Below, piece by piece: positions 35,484-44,713 of a stretch of DNA of 64,000 nucleotides. The DNA comes from DASPFV01 sp035620975 (GTDB taxonomy: Bacteria; Acidobacteriota; Vicinamibacteria; Vicinamibacterales; 2-12-FULL-66-21): assembly GCA_035620975.1 (NCBI GenBank), contig DASPFV010000234.1, positions 1 to 64,000 on the forward strand, in the 5' to 3' direction. The notes beneath the pieces were generated by a model, which saw only the letters and a program-made list of their open reading frames with translations, ran no database searches and was not told where the DNA came from. The first letter of the stretch is position 1. The number at the start of each line of letters is the position of its first letter. The position numbers and the translations under genes were made by a program.

Positions 35484-37967
35484 CTATTTTACTGCGACCC
35501 GATCGACCATCACGCCAAGCGCGCGGTCGTCGGGCGTCCCGATCACGAGTTCGGGGACCCAGGGCTCGGTCTCGAGACGCAGTTGTACTGGTTGCGCGCG
35601 CGCCGCCAGCGATGCTGCCAGCCCGGGCGGAATCGGCAGGACATACGGCTGAAAGCCCTGCCCGACCCGGACTTCGCCCAGACGCGTCCCCTGGAGATCG
35701 ACGCGCACGTCAGCCGTCGGAGCGGCCGCCGGCCGGCCGCCGTTGCTCATCCAGAGCGTGACCGTCCGGTAATCCGCGCGAATCCCGGGCACCAGCACGT
35801 ACGACACGTTGCGCGACCATCGGATCGAACGTCCTTCCGTTTCCTCCTTGGCGTGGAACCGGAGCACGTTCAAGTCGTCCTGGTTGCCGATGTCGAGATC
35901 TACTGCCTCGTTCCAGGTCCCGGACGGCGCGGTGAGCTCGAAGATCGTGTAATCGAACTGCTTGATCCGCGGGCCGCGAGGGTACTCGTAGCCCGGCTCG
36001 TCATACTCCGGCACGCGGAGACGGTCCGCAGCCACCACGCGCGCCCCCCACCGCTCCGAGAGCAGATCCGTTCCGCCGCCGCCCATGAACAGGACACGCC
36101 GGTACCGTGTCCGCGCCCAGTCGAGAAACGTCCCGAACATGACCTTGTCGGGCAGCGGCGTCTGCAGGATCAGCACGGGCCGGTCGTAGATGTAGGCCAG
36201 CGGAAGCCCGAGGGTGTGCAGGTCCGTGCCGGCGTCGCGTCCCTCGACGATCAGCAGATCGTCGGGAGCCAGGCCGGCAGCCAGCTTCTCCAGATGCGGA
36301 ATCACGCCGGCATACTCGACGTGCGCCAGCAGGGGACGGCTCGCACGCGCGTACTGCAGCCCCAGCAGCCCCACGAACACGAGCCCGATGACGCCGCCGA
36401 GCCGCCTGGTGGAGGAGCGCCGGGCACCGGGTGCCAGGGCCGCCGCGCACGCGAACAGCAGCGCGCCCGGAAGGATCACGGGCAGGAAGCGTCGCGCCAT
36501 CCAGAAATGGTCCGGGACGATGCGGATCTTGTAGAAGAACGTCAGGCCGAAGATCGCAACCGTCGTGAAGAGCTCCGGTGCCCGCCAGAAGGCGTGGCGG
36601 GCCCAGAGCGCGTACCCGAGGAGCGCGGCGATGAGCGCCGGCAGGGTCAGGTAGTAGCCGGTGAACGTCCTCAACGCGTAGGCGTCGTGCGCGGCGAGCC
36701 GGCCTCCCGGTTCTCTGAAGTAGAGCGCATACAGCGCGCTGCCGACGAGAACCAGCACGATCCCCGTGGGAATCCACGAGGCCCCCCGCGGTGACAGCTT
36801 CCAGCCGCGCGCGCGAGCGGCCAGGAGCCAGGCGGCCAGTACCGCCGCGAGTCCGATCGCGAGGTACTGCCACGCCCGCAGGCTGGTCAGGTACACGATC
36901 GGAAGGGTCACGTAGGCCTGCATCGGCCCCCGCATGTAGACCGCCGCGAGCGCGGCGACCGCGAGGCCCGTGCCCACGAACGACGCGCGCACGCGCCCGC
37001 CCGCCAGTGTGCCGAGCAGCAGGCCCGCGCCGACGCCGCCGATGCCGAGGACCGTATCGAACCGCAGGAACAGCAGCAATCCGAGCAGCCCGCCGGCCAC
37101 CGGAGCGAAGAACGGATCGTCGTCGGCGTGACCGCGTGAGCTCGCGAGGATCGCGGCGAGCAGCAGCGCCTGCATCACCACCTCGGCGTTCGGATACCTG
37201 GCGAACCAGACCTGAATCACGTGCAGCGTGAGGAGGGCGGCCGCGGCCCACGCGGCTGTGCGCCCGACGAGCCGTGCGCCGAGGAAATAGAGCGCGAGGA
37301 CGCCGAGGATCGCCCACCAGCCGACGGTGCGCCGGGCGCCGGTCAACCCGTCGACGCCGTAGCCGATCGCGATCGAGGCGGGGAACAGATGCGGGAACTG
37401 TCCGACCACCGTCCCCGTGTCCGGGCTGCGGATGAAGAAGCCCATGAAGCGCACGCCGTAGTAGTCCGGCCGCTCGTGCGAGGGGAAGAACAGATCGCGC
37501 GCGAACGGCGGGACCGACGCGACGACCGGGTCTTCGACCAGCAGCCGCGCCCGCTGGGCGATCTGGATCCCCTCGTTGATGTACACGCCGGGATCCTTGC
37601 CTCCGATCACGTACTCCGCGGGTGGGAAGAACCGCCACAGGCCGAGCGCCACGAGCGCGAGCGGCAGCAGCGCCGACAGACCCGGCCGCCGCGCCCCCTG
37701 CAGCCGCAGTCGAAACCGCACCGCGGCGGCCAGCGCCAGTGCCAGGATCCCGTCTGCCAGGAGCAGCCGCTCAAGGCTGTACATCCGCGCGGCGGCCAGC
37801 GCCAGCGCGATCGACGCCGAGATGCTGACGCTGAGGATGACCGCCCAGAACAGCCGCTCCTCTGGATCGAGGCTGGCCCGCGCCTCCCGGCGGGCGACCG
37901 GCAGGCGGAACAGCACGGCGCCGGGGAGCCAGGCCACGACCGCGAGCTGCAGCAACGGGATCAGCAA
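35484..37967 (-). CDS. Large GT-C-like membrane protein with C-terminal beta domain
   Basis: An 827-residue protein with about 14 membrane helices in residues 1-540. An acidic motif lies in the first large loop (VIGGKDPGVYINEG). The C-terminal 260 residues are soluble and extracytoplasmic in style, ending with a beta module that includes RALGVMVDRVAV. The family could be a glycosyltransferase acting on a lipid-linked donor. The module resembles the N-terminal one of the 630-residue protein at 8222-10114. A TTG start is the best available; the MBOAT stop is 5 nt upstream. Confidence 0.72.
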   Translation of the reverse strand: MLIPLLQLAVVAWLPGAVLFRLPVARREARASLDPEERLFWAVILSVSISASIALALAAARMYSLERLLLADGILALALAAAVRFRLRLQGARRPGLSALLPLALVALGLWRFFPPAEYVIGGKDPGVYINEGIQIAQRARLLVEDPVVASVPPFARDLFFPSHERPDYYGVRFMGFFIRSPDTGTVVGQFPHLFPASIAIGYGVDGLTGARRTVGWWAILGVLALYFLGARLVGRTAAWAAAALLTLHVIQVWFARYPNAEVVMQALLLAAILASSRGHADDDPFFAPVAGGLLGLLLFLRFDTVLGIGGVGAGLLLGTLAGGRVRASFVGTGLAVAALAAVYMRGPMQAYVTLPIVYLTSLRAWQYLAIGLAAVLAAWLLAARARGWKLSPRGASWIPTGIVLVLVGSALYALYFREPGGRLAAHDAYALRTFTGYYLTLPALIAALLGYALWARHAFWRAPELFTTVAIFGLTFFYKIRIVPDHFWMARRFLPVILPGALLFACAAALAPGARRSSTRRLGGVIGLVFVGLLGLQYARASRPLLAHVEYAGVIPHLEKLAAGLAPDDLLIVEGRDAGTDLHTLGLPLAYIYDRPVLILQTPLPDKVMFGTFLDWARTRYRRVLFMGGGGTDLLSERWGARVVAADRLRVPEYDEPGYEYPRGPRIKQFDYTIFELTAPSGTWNEAVDLDIGNQDDLNVLRFHAKEETEGRSIRWSRNVSYVLVPGIRADYRTVTLWMSNGGRPAAAPTADVRVDLQGTRLGEVRVGQGFQPYVLPIPPGLAASLAARAQPVQLRLETEPWVPELVIGTPDDRALGVMVDRVAVK

Positions 37968-37972
37968 CGCAT

Positions 37973-39382
37973 TCAGAACTGGAAATAGATGAAGTCCGCG
38001 CCGGCGAAGTTGCCGAACAGCATTGTCAGATAGAACGTCGACGCGTAGAGAGTGTATCGCACGCCCGGCCGGAGCCGCGGCACGACGAGCACGTCGTCGC
38101 TCAGGGCTTCAGCGGCGTGCACCACGAGGAACGGTGCGACGTACAGCACCAGCGGGGCGAGCAGCTCCGGACTCGCGCCGGAGGGGACGAACAGCCGCGC
38201 AGTCAGGTCCAGGATCTGCGGCACGGAGGGCGCGCGGAAGATCAGCCAGCCGAAGCACGTGAGGTGGAACATCACGAACCAGGCGAGGAGCGCACGGGCG
38301 CCGAAGGGACCGGTGAGCCAGCTCGAGACGGCTCGCGTCCGCAGCGCAGCGCGGTAGACGATCAGCAGCACACCATGGTACGCGCCCCAGAGCACGAAGG
38401 TCCACGCCGCGCCGTGCCACAATCCGCCGAGCAGCATGGTGAGGAGCAGGTTGCGGCGCGTCTGCGCCTCGGATCCCCGGCTTCCACCGAGCGGGATGTA
38501 CAGGTAGTCCCGCAGCCACGTGGAGAGGCTGATGTGCCAGTGCCGCCAGAACTCCTGCGGCGTTCGCACCAGATAGGGGAACCGGAAGTTCTCCACCAGC
38601 TCGATGCCCATGAGCTTGGACGTGCCGCGGGCGATGTTCGAATAGCCGGCGAAGTCGCCGTAAATCTGAAACGCGAACGCGTACACGCCGAGCAGGACGT
38701 CGAGGCCCGTGCTGGGCGAGCCGGGGTCGAACACGGAGCTGGCGAGCGGGGCCACGTTGTCGGCGACGTACACCTTCAGGAAGTAGCCCCAGGCGATGAG
38801 CCACGCGCCGTCGCGCAGCTGGTCTCCGGTGATGTGCCTGGGGCTGTGAATCTGCGGCAGCAGCCTGGAGGCCCTCAGGATGGGACCCGCCACGAGGTGC
38901 GGGAAGTACGCGACGAAGACGGCGAAGTCGAGCAGGTTGCGCGTCGCCGGCAGGTTGCGGCGATACACGTCGATGACGTAGCTCATCGTCATGAACGTGT
39001 AGAACGAGATGCCGACGGGCAGCAGCACGCGCACCGTGACGAAGTCGACCGTCCAGCCCAGCGCGCCGAACAGCACGTGCAGGTTGTCGGCGAAGAAGTT
39101 GAAGTACTTGAAGAACCCGAGCAGCGTCAGGTTGAAGCCGAGGCTGAGCACCAGCACCAGGCGGCGGCGCGGCACGGACGTGAGGCGATCGAGGGCAACC
39201 GCGCAGGAGTAGTCGACGACCGTCGACGCGATCAGCAGCCCCAGGAAGCGCCAGTCCCAGGCCGCATAGAAGTAGTAGCTCGCGCCGAGCAGCAGCCAGT
39301 TCTGCGCCCGGTGCGGAAACGCGCGGTAGGCGGCGTAGACGAGAACGAAGAACCAGAGAAACTGGAGCGAGTTGAAGAGCAT
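37973..39382 (-). CDS. MBOAT O-acyltransferase (AlgI-like)
   Basis: A 469-residue polytopic membrane O-acyltransferase. It shows FWRHWHISLSTWLRDYLYIP, closely like AlgI/PatA, and the catalytic-His segment LLGGLWHGAAWTF. These enzymes take acetyl or acyl groups from the cytoplasm and pass them across the membrane for O-acylation of a polysaccharide or peptidoglycan, usually with an SGNH partner. That partner is next to it (39399-40544). The ATG at 39382 starts 16 nt after that gene; the frame continues upstream without support. Confidence 0.9.
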   Translation of the reverse strand: MLFNSLQFLWFFVLVYAAYRAFPHRAQNWLLLGASYYFYAAWDWRFLGLLIASTVVDYSCAVALDRLTSVPRRRLVLVLSLGFNLTLLGFFKYFNFFADNLHVLFGALGWTVDFVTVRVLLPVGISFYTFMTMSYVIDVYRRNLPATRNLLDFAVFVAYFPHLVAGPILRASRLLPQIHSPRHITGDQLRDGAWLIAWGYFLKVYVADNVAPLASSVFDPGSPSTGLDVLLGVYAFAFQIYGDFAGYSNIARGTSKLMGIELVENFRFPYLVRTPQEFWRHWHISLSTWLRDYLYIPLGGSRGSEAQTRRNLLLTMLLGGLWHGAAWTFVLWGAYHGVLLIVYRAALRTRAVSSWLTGPFGARALLAWFVMFHLTCFGWLIFRAPSVPQILDLTARLFVPSGASPELLAPLVLYVAPFLVVHAAEALSDDVLVVPRLRPGVRYTLYASTFYLTMLFGNFAGADFIYFQF

Positions 39383-39398
39383 CGAAGACCGGGGGCCG

Positions 39399-40544
39399 TC
39401 AGTGTGACATCGCCACGCCGGGCTGCGCCAGCAGCCCCTCGGCCCGGATGAAGTCGGCGAGCGCCGACGCCACCACGCGATGGCCGAGCGGCGTGAGGTG
39501 CACGGTCGACTGGTAAAACAGGTCCGGCCCGGGCAGCGCGCGGCGCAGCGCAGGCAGCAGATCCAGCTGCGGGAGGCCCAGCGTGGACAGCTCGGCCTCG
39601 AACCGGTGCGTGGCCGCGTCCCGTACGAGATCGCCGCCGGCATCCCGCACGATGTCCCGAAGCCGACCGTAGTCGCCGTCGTCGACCTGGAACCGGGCGG
39701 GCATCAGGACGATGGCGGTGCGCGCCCCGAGCCGGTCGCCCTCCGCGGCAATGGCCTCGACGCACCGCCGCGCGAGCGCCAGGCCATCCGCGATGCGCGG
39801 CGCGGGTTGGGCGGCGTAGCTCTGCAGAGGAGGCTCCGGCTCCCGGAACACCGTGAGCCGGCCCGTGGCGCTGCCCACGCGCATGCGGAGAATCTGCCAG
39901 ACCATGCTGCGCCGCAACAGGCGGCGCAGTCGTGTGAGGAAGGTCTCGCGCAGGGTCGCGCGCGCCGGTCCGGCCGCGAGCTTGGCCTGCGAGGCGAGCG
40001 CCTCTTCCGCATCGTTTCCCACGAAAACAATGACAATCACGAGATCCGGCTGGACCTGTCCGGCGATGCGCCGGAAGAGGAGCAGCTCCTCGACCGGGCC
40101 GTAGCCCTGAACGCCGGCGTTGATGACGCGGTGGCCCGTTTCGATTCCGCCCGCGTTGAGCTGCCGCTCCAGCAGCTCGGCAAAGGTCTGCTCGACCGGC
40201 ACCTGGACGGAGAGCACCAGCGAGTCACCGAGAATCAGCACACGGCGCTCGCCGGGCGGCTTCGGTCCGATCTCTTCGTCGTCCCTGACCCCCAGCCCGT
40301 TGATCGCGATGACCGCGTCGGTCTCGGCGGTCCTGAAGCGCACCCGCGCGTGCGGCTTCAGGCGGAAGCCTGCGACGGGGTCGTCCTCGAACAGGCCTTG
40401 AAACGAGGGACCGGCCTCGGAGGCGCCCCAGGTCCGCAGGCCGATTTCGAACAGGAGGAACTGCGCCGCGAAAATCAGGGTGAACGCCGCGAGGTGCCTG
40501 AGGCGGCGTCGTCCGGAAGAACGGCTATCCGGTGGCGGGTTCAT
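39399..40544 (-). CDS. SGNH/GDSL-like hydrolase, likely MBOAT partner
   Basis: A 381-residue protein: a basic N-terminus and one membrane helix (AAFTLIFAAQFLLFEIGL), then an SGNH-like domain. Block I is LILGDSLVLSVQVP with the nucleophilic Ser; a later VFVGNDAEE gives the G-x-N-D block. The C-terminal His lies in STVHLTPLGH, but the usual D-x-H Asp is replaced by Thr. Comparable proteins (AlgX/AlgJ/PatB) move acyl groups onto glycans. The ATG at 40544 overlaps the end of the aminotransferase by 20 nt. Confidence 0.75.
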   Translation of the reverse strand: MNPPPDSRSSGRRRLRHLAAFTLIFAAQFLLFEIGLRTWGASEAGPSFQGLFEDDPVAGFRLKPHARVRFRTAETDAVIAINGLGVRDDEEIGPKPPGERRVLILGDSLVLSVQVPVEQTFAELLERQLNAGGIETGHRVINAGVQGYGPVEELLLFRRIAGQVQPDLVIVIVFVGNDAEEALASQAKLAAGPARATLRETFLTRLRRLLRRSMVWQILRMRVGSATGRLTVFREPEPPLQSYAAQPAPRIADGLALARRCVEAIAAEGDRLGARTAIVLMPARFQVDDGDYGRLRDIVRDAGGDLVRDAATHRFEAELSTLGLPQLDLLPALRRALPGPDLFYQSTVHLTPLGHRVVASALADFIRAEGLLAQPGVAMSH

Positions 40545-41643
40545 GACTCCGGGTGGCCAGGGCCGGGCCGCCAGCAACGGCCGCTGCGATTCGGTCGACC
40601 GCACTCTCGCTCAGCGCGGGATAGAGCGGCAGCGACAGGAGCCCGGCGCAGATGCGTCGGGCCGTGGGACAGCCGGCGGGGCTCACCCCCTGCATCGCCG
40701 GCTGATCGGGGATTGGTAACGGGTAGTGAATCAGCGTCTCGATCCCGGCCGCCCTGAGGTGCTGCTGCAGGGCATCCCGATCCGCGCTGAGGATCGGGAA
40801 GAGATGGTACACGTGCCCGGAATCCATCTCGGGAGGCACGCTCACGGTGCGCGCCGTGTCCAGCGCGGCGCGATAGCGGCGGGCCAGCCGGCGGCGCTGC
40901 CCGGTCCACGACCGCAGGAGCGGCAGTCTGGCCCTGAGGACCGCCGCCTGGATCTCGTCGAGTCGTGAGTTGACGCCGAACTCGGCGTGCCGATAGCGGT
41001 CCGCCTGGCCGCCGTTGCGGATGCGGCGGGCGCGGTCTGCGTGAGCGGGGTCCGCGAACGTCACGGCTCCGCCATCGCCCAGCGCTCCGAGGTTCTTCGT
41101 GGGGTAGAAGCTGTAGGCGGCTGCCGCCCCGAAGCTGCCCACCGGGCGGCCGCCGCAGGTCGCGAGGTGTGCCTGGCAGCAGTCCTCGATGATCGCGAGC
41201 CCGTGCCGCGCTGCCAGGTCCGCGATCGACGCCATGTCCGCCGCCTGCCCGTACAGATGTACGGGCATCACCGCCGCCGTGCGCGGCGTAATCGCCGCCG
41301 CCACCGAACGCGGATCCAGCGTGAGCCGAAGCGGATCGATATCGGCGAAGACCGGCCGTGCGCCGGCCATCAGGATGGCGAGGGCCGAGTAGGCGGCCGA
41401 CAAGGCGCACGTGATGACCTCGTCGCCGGGTCCGATGTCCAGCGTGCGGAGCGCAATGGCAAGCGCATCGGTTCCACTTCCGACGCCGACCGTGCAGGAC
41501 GCTTCCACGGCCGCGCCGAACTCGGCTTCGAAGGCCTCGAGCTCGGGCCCGAGAATGAACCAGCCACGGTCGACGACTCGCGCGATCGCCGACCGAACCG
41601 CCGGCGCATCCTCACCCGGCCTCAGCTGGAGGAACGGGATCAC
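40525..41643 (-). CDS. DegT/DnrJ/EryC1 family PLP aminotransferase
   Basis: A 372-residue PLP-dependent sugar aminotransferase. GVGSGTDALAIAL near residue 60 and the PLP-lysine segment SFYPTKNLGALGDGG are typical; HLYGQAADM and EDCCQAHLA are also family-like. It transaminates a keto-sugar made by an upstream dehydratase, giving an amino sugar for the glycan. GTG start, coupled by a 4-nt overlap (GTGA) to the adjacent epimerase. Confidence 0.92.
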   Translation of the reverse strand: MIPFLQLRPGEDAPAVRSAIARVVDRGWFILGPELEAFEAEFGAAVEASCTVGVGSGTDALAIALRTLDIGPGDEVITCALSAAYSALAILMAGARPVFADIDPLRLTLDPRSVAAAITPRTAAVMPVHLYGQAADMASIADLAARHGLAIIEDCCQAHLATCGGRPVGSFGAAAAYSFYPTKNLGALGDGGAVTFADPAHADRARRIRNGGQADRYRHAEFGVNSRLDEIQAAVLRARLPLLRSWTGQRRRLARRYRAALDTARTVSVPPEMDSGHVYHLFPILSADRDALQQHLRAAGIETLIHYPLPIPDQPAMQGVSPAGCPTARRICAGLLSLPLYPALSESAVDRIAAAVAGGPALATRSHEPATG

Positions 41644-42674
41644 GGCAGCGCTGCCTCCGGCGTGGCTGCCGCGGAGTCGAGATATTGGTGAAGGTGCGCG
41701 CGATAGAAGGCGACTGTGCGCTCCAGCCCGTCGCGCAGGCTGACGAGGGGCTGCCAGCCGACGGCGCGGCGGAACTTCGTGGAATTCAGATAGAAGCTGC
41801 CGATGTCGATCCGCTTGCGGTCTTCCGGCCAGTCGACGAGGCGAACCGTGCCCGTGCCGGCCACGTCCAGCAGCAGACGGACCAGGTCCGCATGGCTGAT
41901 CGGCGCGTCGCCCCCCACGTTGAAGACGCCGCCGTCGCAGGCCGCCGAGGCGCCTGCCCGCAGGAACGCGTCTGCCGCATCGTCGACGTAGACGAAATCG
42001 CGCAGCTGCGAGCCGTCGCCGAAGATCTCGATCTCGCGCCCTTCGATCGCGAGCCGGACGAACCAGGCGATGAAGCCCTGGCGATTGTGCTTGAGCAGCT
42101 GCCGGGGCCCGTAGACGTTCGTCAGCCGCAGCGAGCTGGCCCGCACGCCGAAGACGTTGTTGTAGAGCAGGTGATAGTACTCGCCGGCGGCCTTGTTCAC
42201 GCCGTTGATGTCCGCGGGGCGCACGAGGTGTCCCTCGTCGACGGGCAGGGAGTCCGCCCGCCCGTAGACCTGTCGGGTTCCCGCATAGACCACGCGCACC
42301 GACGGGTTGTGCCTGCGGCACGCCTCGAGCATCGAGAGCTGCGCGCGACAGTTGATCTCGAGGTCCGTCTGCGGGTCCTGCATGCTGTCGATGTGGCTGA
42401 CCTGGCCGGCGAGGTTGAAGATGACCTCGTGGCCTCTGACGAGCACCTCCATGGCGTACCGATCGCGGATGTCGGCGATGTTCGTCCGGAGGCAGTGCTC
42501 GATCCCGCTGATGTTGTAGAGACTGCCCCCGTAGTCGGGGAAGAGTGAGTCGACGATCAGGACGTCGGCGCCCAGGCCGACGAGCTGGCGGGCGAGGTTG
42601 CTGCCGATGAAGCCGAGCCCCCCGGTGATCATCACCCGGCGGCCCCGGTAGAACTCACGGTACGCGTCCGTCAT
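41640..42674 (-). CDS. NAD-dependent epimerase/dehydratase with Tyr-to-Asn change
   Basis: A 344-residue extended SDR: MITGGLGFIGSNLARQL cofactor motif, NLAGQVSHIDSM, AGTRQVYG, and GDGSQLRDFVYVDD. At the usual Tyr-x3-Lys catalytic site the sequence reads NGVNK, i.e. Asn in place of Tyr; the Lys is present. Either another residue provides the acid/base or the reaction differs. I cannot fix the substrate. ATGA overlap with the preceding GT2 gene; adjacent aminotransferase suggests an amino-sugar pathway. Confidence 0.85.
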   Translation of the reverse strand: MTDAYREFYRGRRVMITGGLGFIGSNLARQLVGLGADVLIVDSLFPDYGGSLYNISGIEHCLRTNIADIRDRYAMEVLVRGHEVIFNLAGQVSHIDSMQDPQTDLEINCRAQLSMLEACRRHNPSVRVVYAGTRQVYGRADSLPVDEGHLVRPADINGVNKAAGEYYHLLYNNVFGVRASSLRLTNVYGPRQLLKHNRQGFIAWFVRLAIEGREIEIFGDGSQLRDFVYVDDAADAFLRAGASAACDGGVFNVGGDAPISHADLVRLLLDVAGTGTVRLVDWPEDRKRIDIGSFYLNSTKFRRAVGWQPLVSLRDGLERTVAFYRAHLHQYLDSAAATPEAALP

Positions 42675-43456
42675 CGGCGATCCACGGAACGGCGCGCCGT
42701 CGTCGGCGAAGCCGTCTCGACCAGCTCCCTCCGATGTTCGCCGCGCACGACGAGCGCCACCCACAGCTTCATCACGTCCACCGCCGTCCTCGCCAGCCGG
42801 CGGAAATTGAAGAACTGGGAGCGGCCGTACGTACGGTGGTAGTGATGCACCGGAACCTCGACCAGCCGGAAGCCGGCGTCCTGGATCTTCTTCATCATCT
42901 CGAGGCAGATGACACCGCTGTCCTTCTCGAGCCTGACGCGGTCCAAGATCGAGCGGCGCAGCATCCGGAAGTCGCAGTCGACGTCGCGCACGCGCAGGCC
43001 GAAGAGCAGCTTGACGGTATGGTGGTAGATACGGCCAATGACAATCCGGTGCAGCGGGTCCGAGCGGCTGATCTTGAAGCCGTTGGCGACGTCTACGTCC
43101 GCATCGAAGGCCCGCCACAGCAGCTCCATCTCGGCGGGATCGTACTGGGCGTCCCCGTCCGTGTAGAACACGAGCTCGCGCGTCGCCGCCGCGAACCCGC
43201 TGCGCAGCGCGCCGCCATACCCGCGGTTCCTCGCGTGATGGATCACTCTCACCTGTGGGTACGTCCGTGCGAGCTCGTCGGCAATCTCCCCAGTCGCGTC
43301 CGCGCTGCCATCGTTGACGACGATGATCTCGAAGTCGGGCGTGAGCTGGCGGGCTGCCTGCAGCGCGGTGATCACGAGGCTCGCGATGGTCCCGCTGTCG
43401 TTGTACGCGGGAAAGAACACGCTGAGGCCCGGCGGCCGCGCGGCAGGCTCCGGCAT
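42671..43456 (-). CDS. Glycosyltransferase family 2
   Basis: A 261-residue GT2 enzyme. VFFPAYNDSGTIAS, IIVVNDGSADATGE and the DxD-type DGDAQYDPAE are visible. A YHRTYGRSQFFNF segment near the C-terminus is common in DPM-like GT2 proteins. No C-terminal membrane helix. It probably makes a polyprenyl-phosphate sugar or extends a lipid-linked glycan. The ATG at 43456 is well placed but lacks a strong ribosome site. Confidence 0.85.
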   Translation of the reverse strand: MPEPAARPPGLSVFFPAYNDSGTIASLVITALQAARQLTPDFEIIVVNDGSADATGEIADELARTYPQVRVIHHARNRGYGGALRSGFAAATRELVFYTDGDAQYDPAEMELLWRAFDADVDVANGFKISRSDPLHRIVIGRIYHHTVKLLFGLRVRDVDCDFRMLRRSILDRVRLEKDSGVICLEMMKKIQDAGFRLVEVPVHHYHRTYGRSQFFNFRRLARTAVDVMKLWVALVVRGEHRRELVETASPTTARRSVDRR

Positions 43457-43476
43457 GGTGAGGAAGCTCGTAAATC

Positions 43477-44712
43477 TTAGTTCCGGCCCGACTTGAGCGC
43501 AAGCGCCGCCGCGTACGCCGCATCGAATCGGCGCGCGGCACCGGCCCATCCGAAACGCTCGGCCGCGACGATCCGGGCACTCGCGGAGAGACGGCGGCGA
43601 AGACCCGCATCTCCCGCGAGCCGGCTCAACGCGGCCGCCAGCGCGGCAGGATCCCTCTCCGCAACGACGAGCGCGGTGCGGCCGTCCTCGACAACGGAGC
43701 CGATGCCCCCCGCCGCCGTCGTGACGACCGGTGTTCCCGACGCCAGCGCTTCCAGCACGACATTCGGCAGGCCGTCGACATTGCCGGCCTCGTCGCGCAC
43801 GGACGGGACGGCGACCACGTCGGCAGCCGACATCCACGCGGCCACCGCGTCCTGCGGTTGATCCCCGAGGAACGTGACGCGTCCCCTGGCGGCCACCTCG
43901 GCCCGCTGGTGGAGCTCCTCGCCGAGATCGCCGTGCCCGGCGATCACGAGGATCGTCCGCGCCGACGGGGGCAGGCGCCCGACGGCCTCGATGAGGTACT
44001 CGAACCCCTTTTTCCGGACCAGGCGCCCGGCGGCGAACACGACCGTCGCGCCCTCGTCGGCGGGCAACTGCCCCCGGAGCCGGCTCCGCGCCGCCCTGTC
44101 GGGTCGGAATCGCTCGACGTCCACGCCGTACGGAATCACCTCGACCCGTCCCGCATCGGCGCCGAGCGCGATTGCCCGGCTCGCGAGGTCGGCGCTGCAC
44201 GCGGTGATCGCGCCGGCCCGCGCGAAGACCAGCCGGGCGGCTCGTCGGGCGGGAGCGAACGTTTCCGCGACGAACACGTCCGACCCGTGGAGGCTGACGA
44301 CCAGCGGCAGCCGCCGGGCTGCCGCCGCCGCGATCGCCCCGCCCGGGATCACCCAGTGCGCGTGCACGATCGTCGCCCGGCTCTCCCGGATCACGCGTCG
44401 CACCGCGCGCCAGCCGGCGGCGAGCGCCAGCGGCGCCGCGGCCAGCGCCGCGCCCTTCAGCCGGACGTCGGCGCGGAGCGCCGAGGCGTAGCCGAAGACG
44501 TTCAGGGCCGGCACGGGGGCGTAGCGATAGAAGTGGAAGGAGACGCCGTCTTCGCTCGAGCCGCGGGTGATGCGCGGGTGCCACGGCGCGACCACGTGCA
44601 CGGCGTGCCCCAGCGCTGCGACGGACTTCGCGATGGGCTCCATGAACGTCCCGACGCTGTCGCCGGGAAACCTGGGATACGACGTCGTCACCATCACGAC
44701 GACGTGGCGCAT
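43477..44712 (-). CDS. Glycosyltransferase family 4
   Basis: A 411-residue GT4: TTSYPRFPGDSVGTFMEPIA N-terminal loop, VHAHWVIPGG, VSLHGSDVF, FAAGRLVRKKGFEYLIEA and the E-x7-E donor motif DGLPNVVLEALASGTPVV. Donor and acceptor unknown. It starts 1 nt after the stop of the GT2 gene at 44714 and is followed by a GT2 gene, forming a run of four transferases. Confidence 0.91.
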   Translation of the reverse strand: MRHVVVMVTTSYPRFPGDSVGTFMEPIAKSVAALGHAVHVVAPWHPRITRGSSEDGVSFHFYRYAPVPALNVFGYASALRADVRLKGAALAAAPLALAAGWRAVRRVIRESRATIVHAHWVIPGGAIAAAAARRLPLVVSLHGSDVFVAETFAPARRAARLVFARAGAITACSADLASRAIALGADAGRVEVIPYGVDVERFRPDRAARSRLRGQLPADEGATVVFAAGRLVRKKGFEYLIEAVGRLPPSARTILVIAGHGDLGEELHQRAEVAARGRVTFLGDQPQDAVAAWMSAADVVAVPSVRDEAGNVDGLPNVVLEALASGTPVVTTAAGGIGSVVEDGRTALVVAERDPAALAAALSRLAGDAGLRRRLSASARIVAAERFGWAGAARRFDAAYAAALALKSGRN

Positions 44713-44713
44713 G

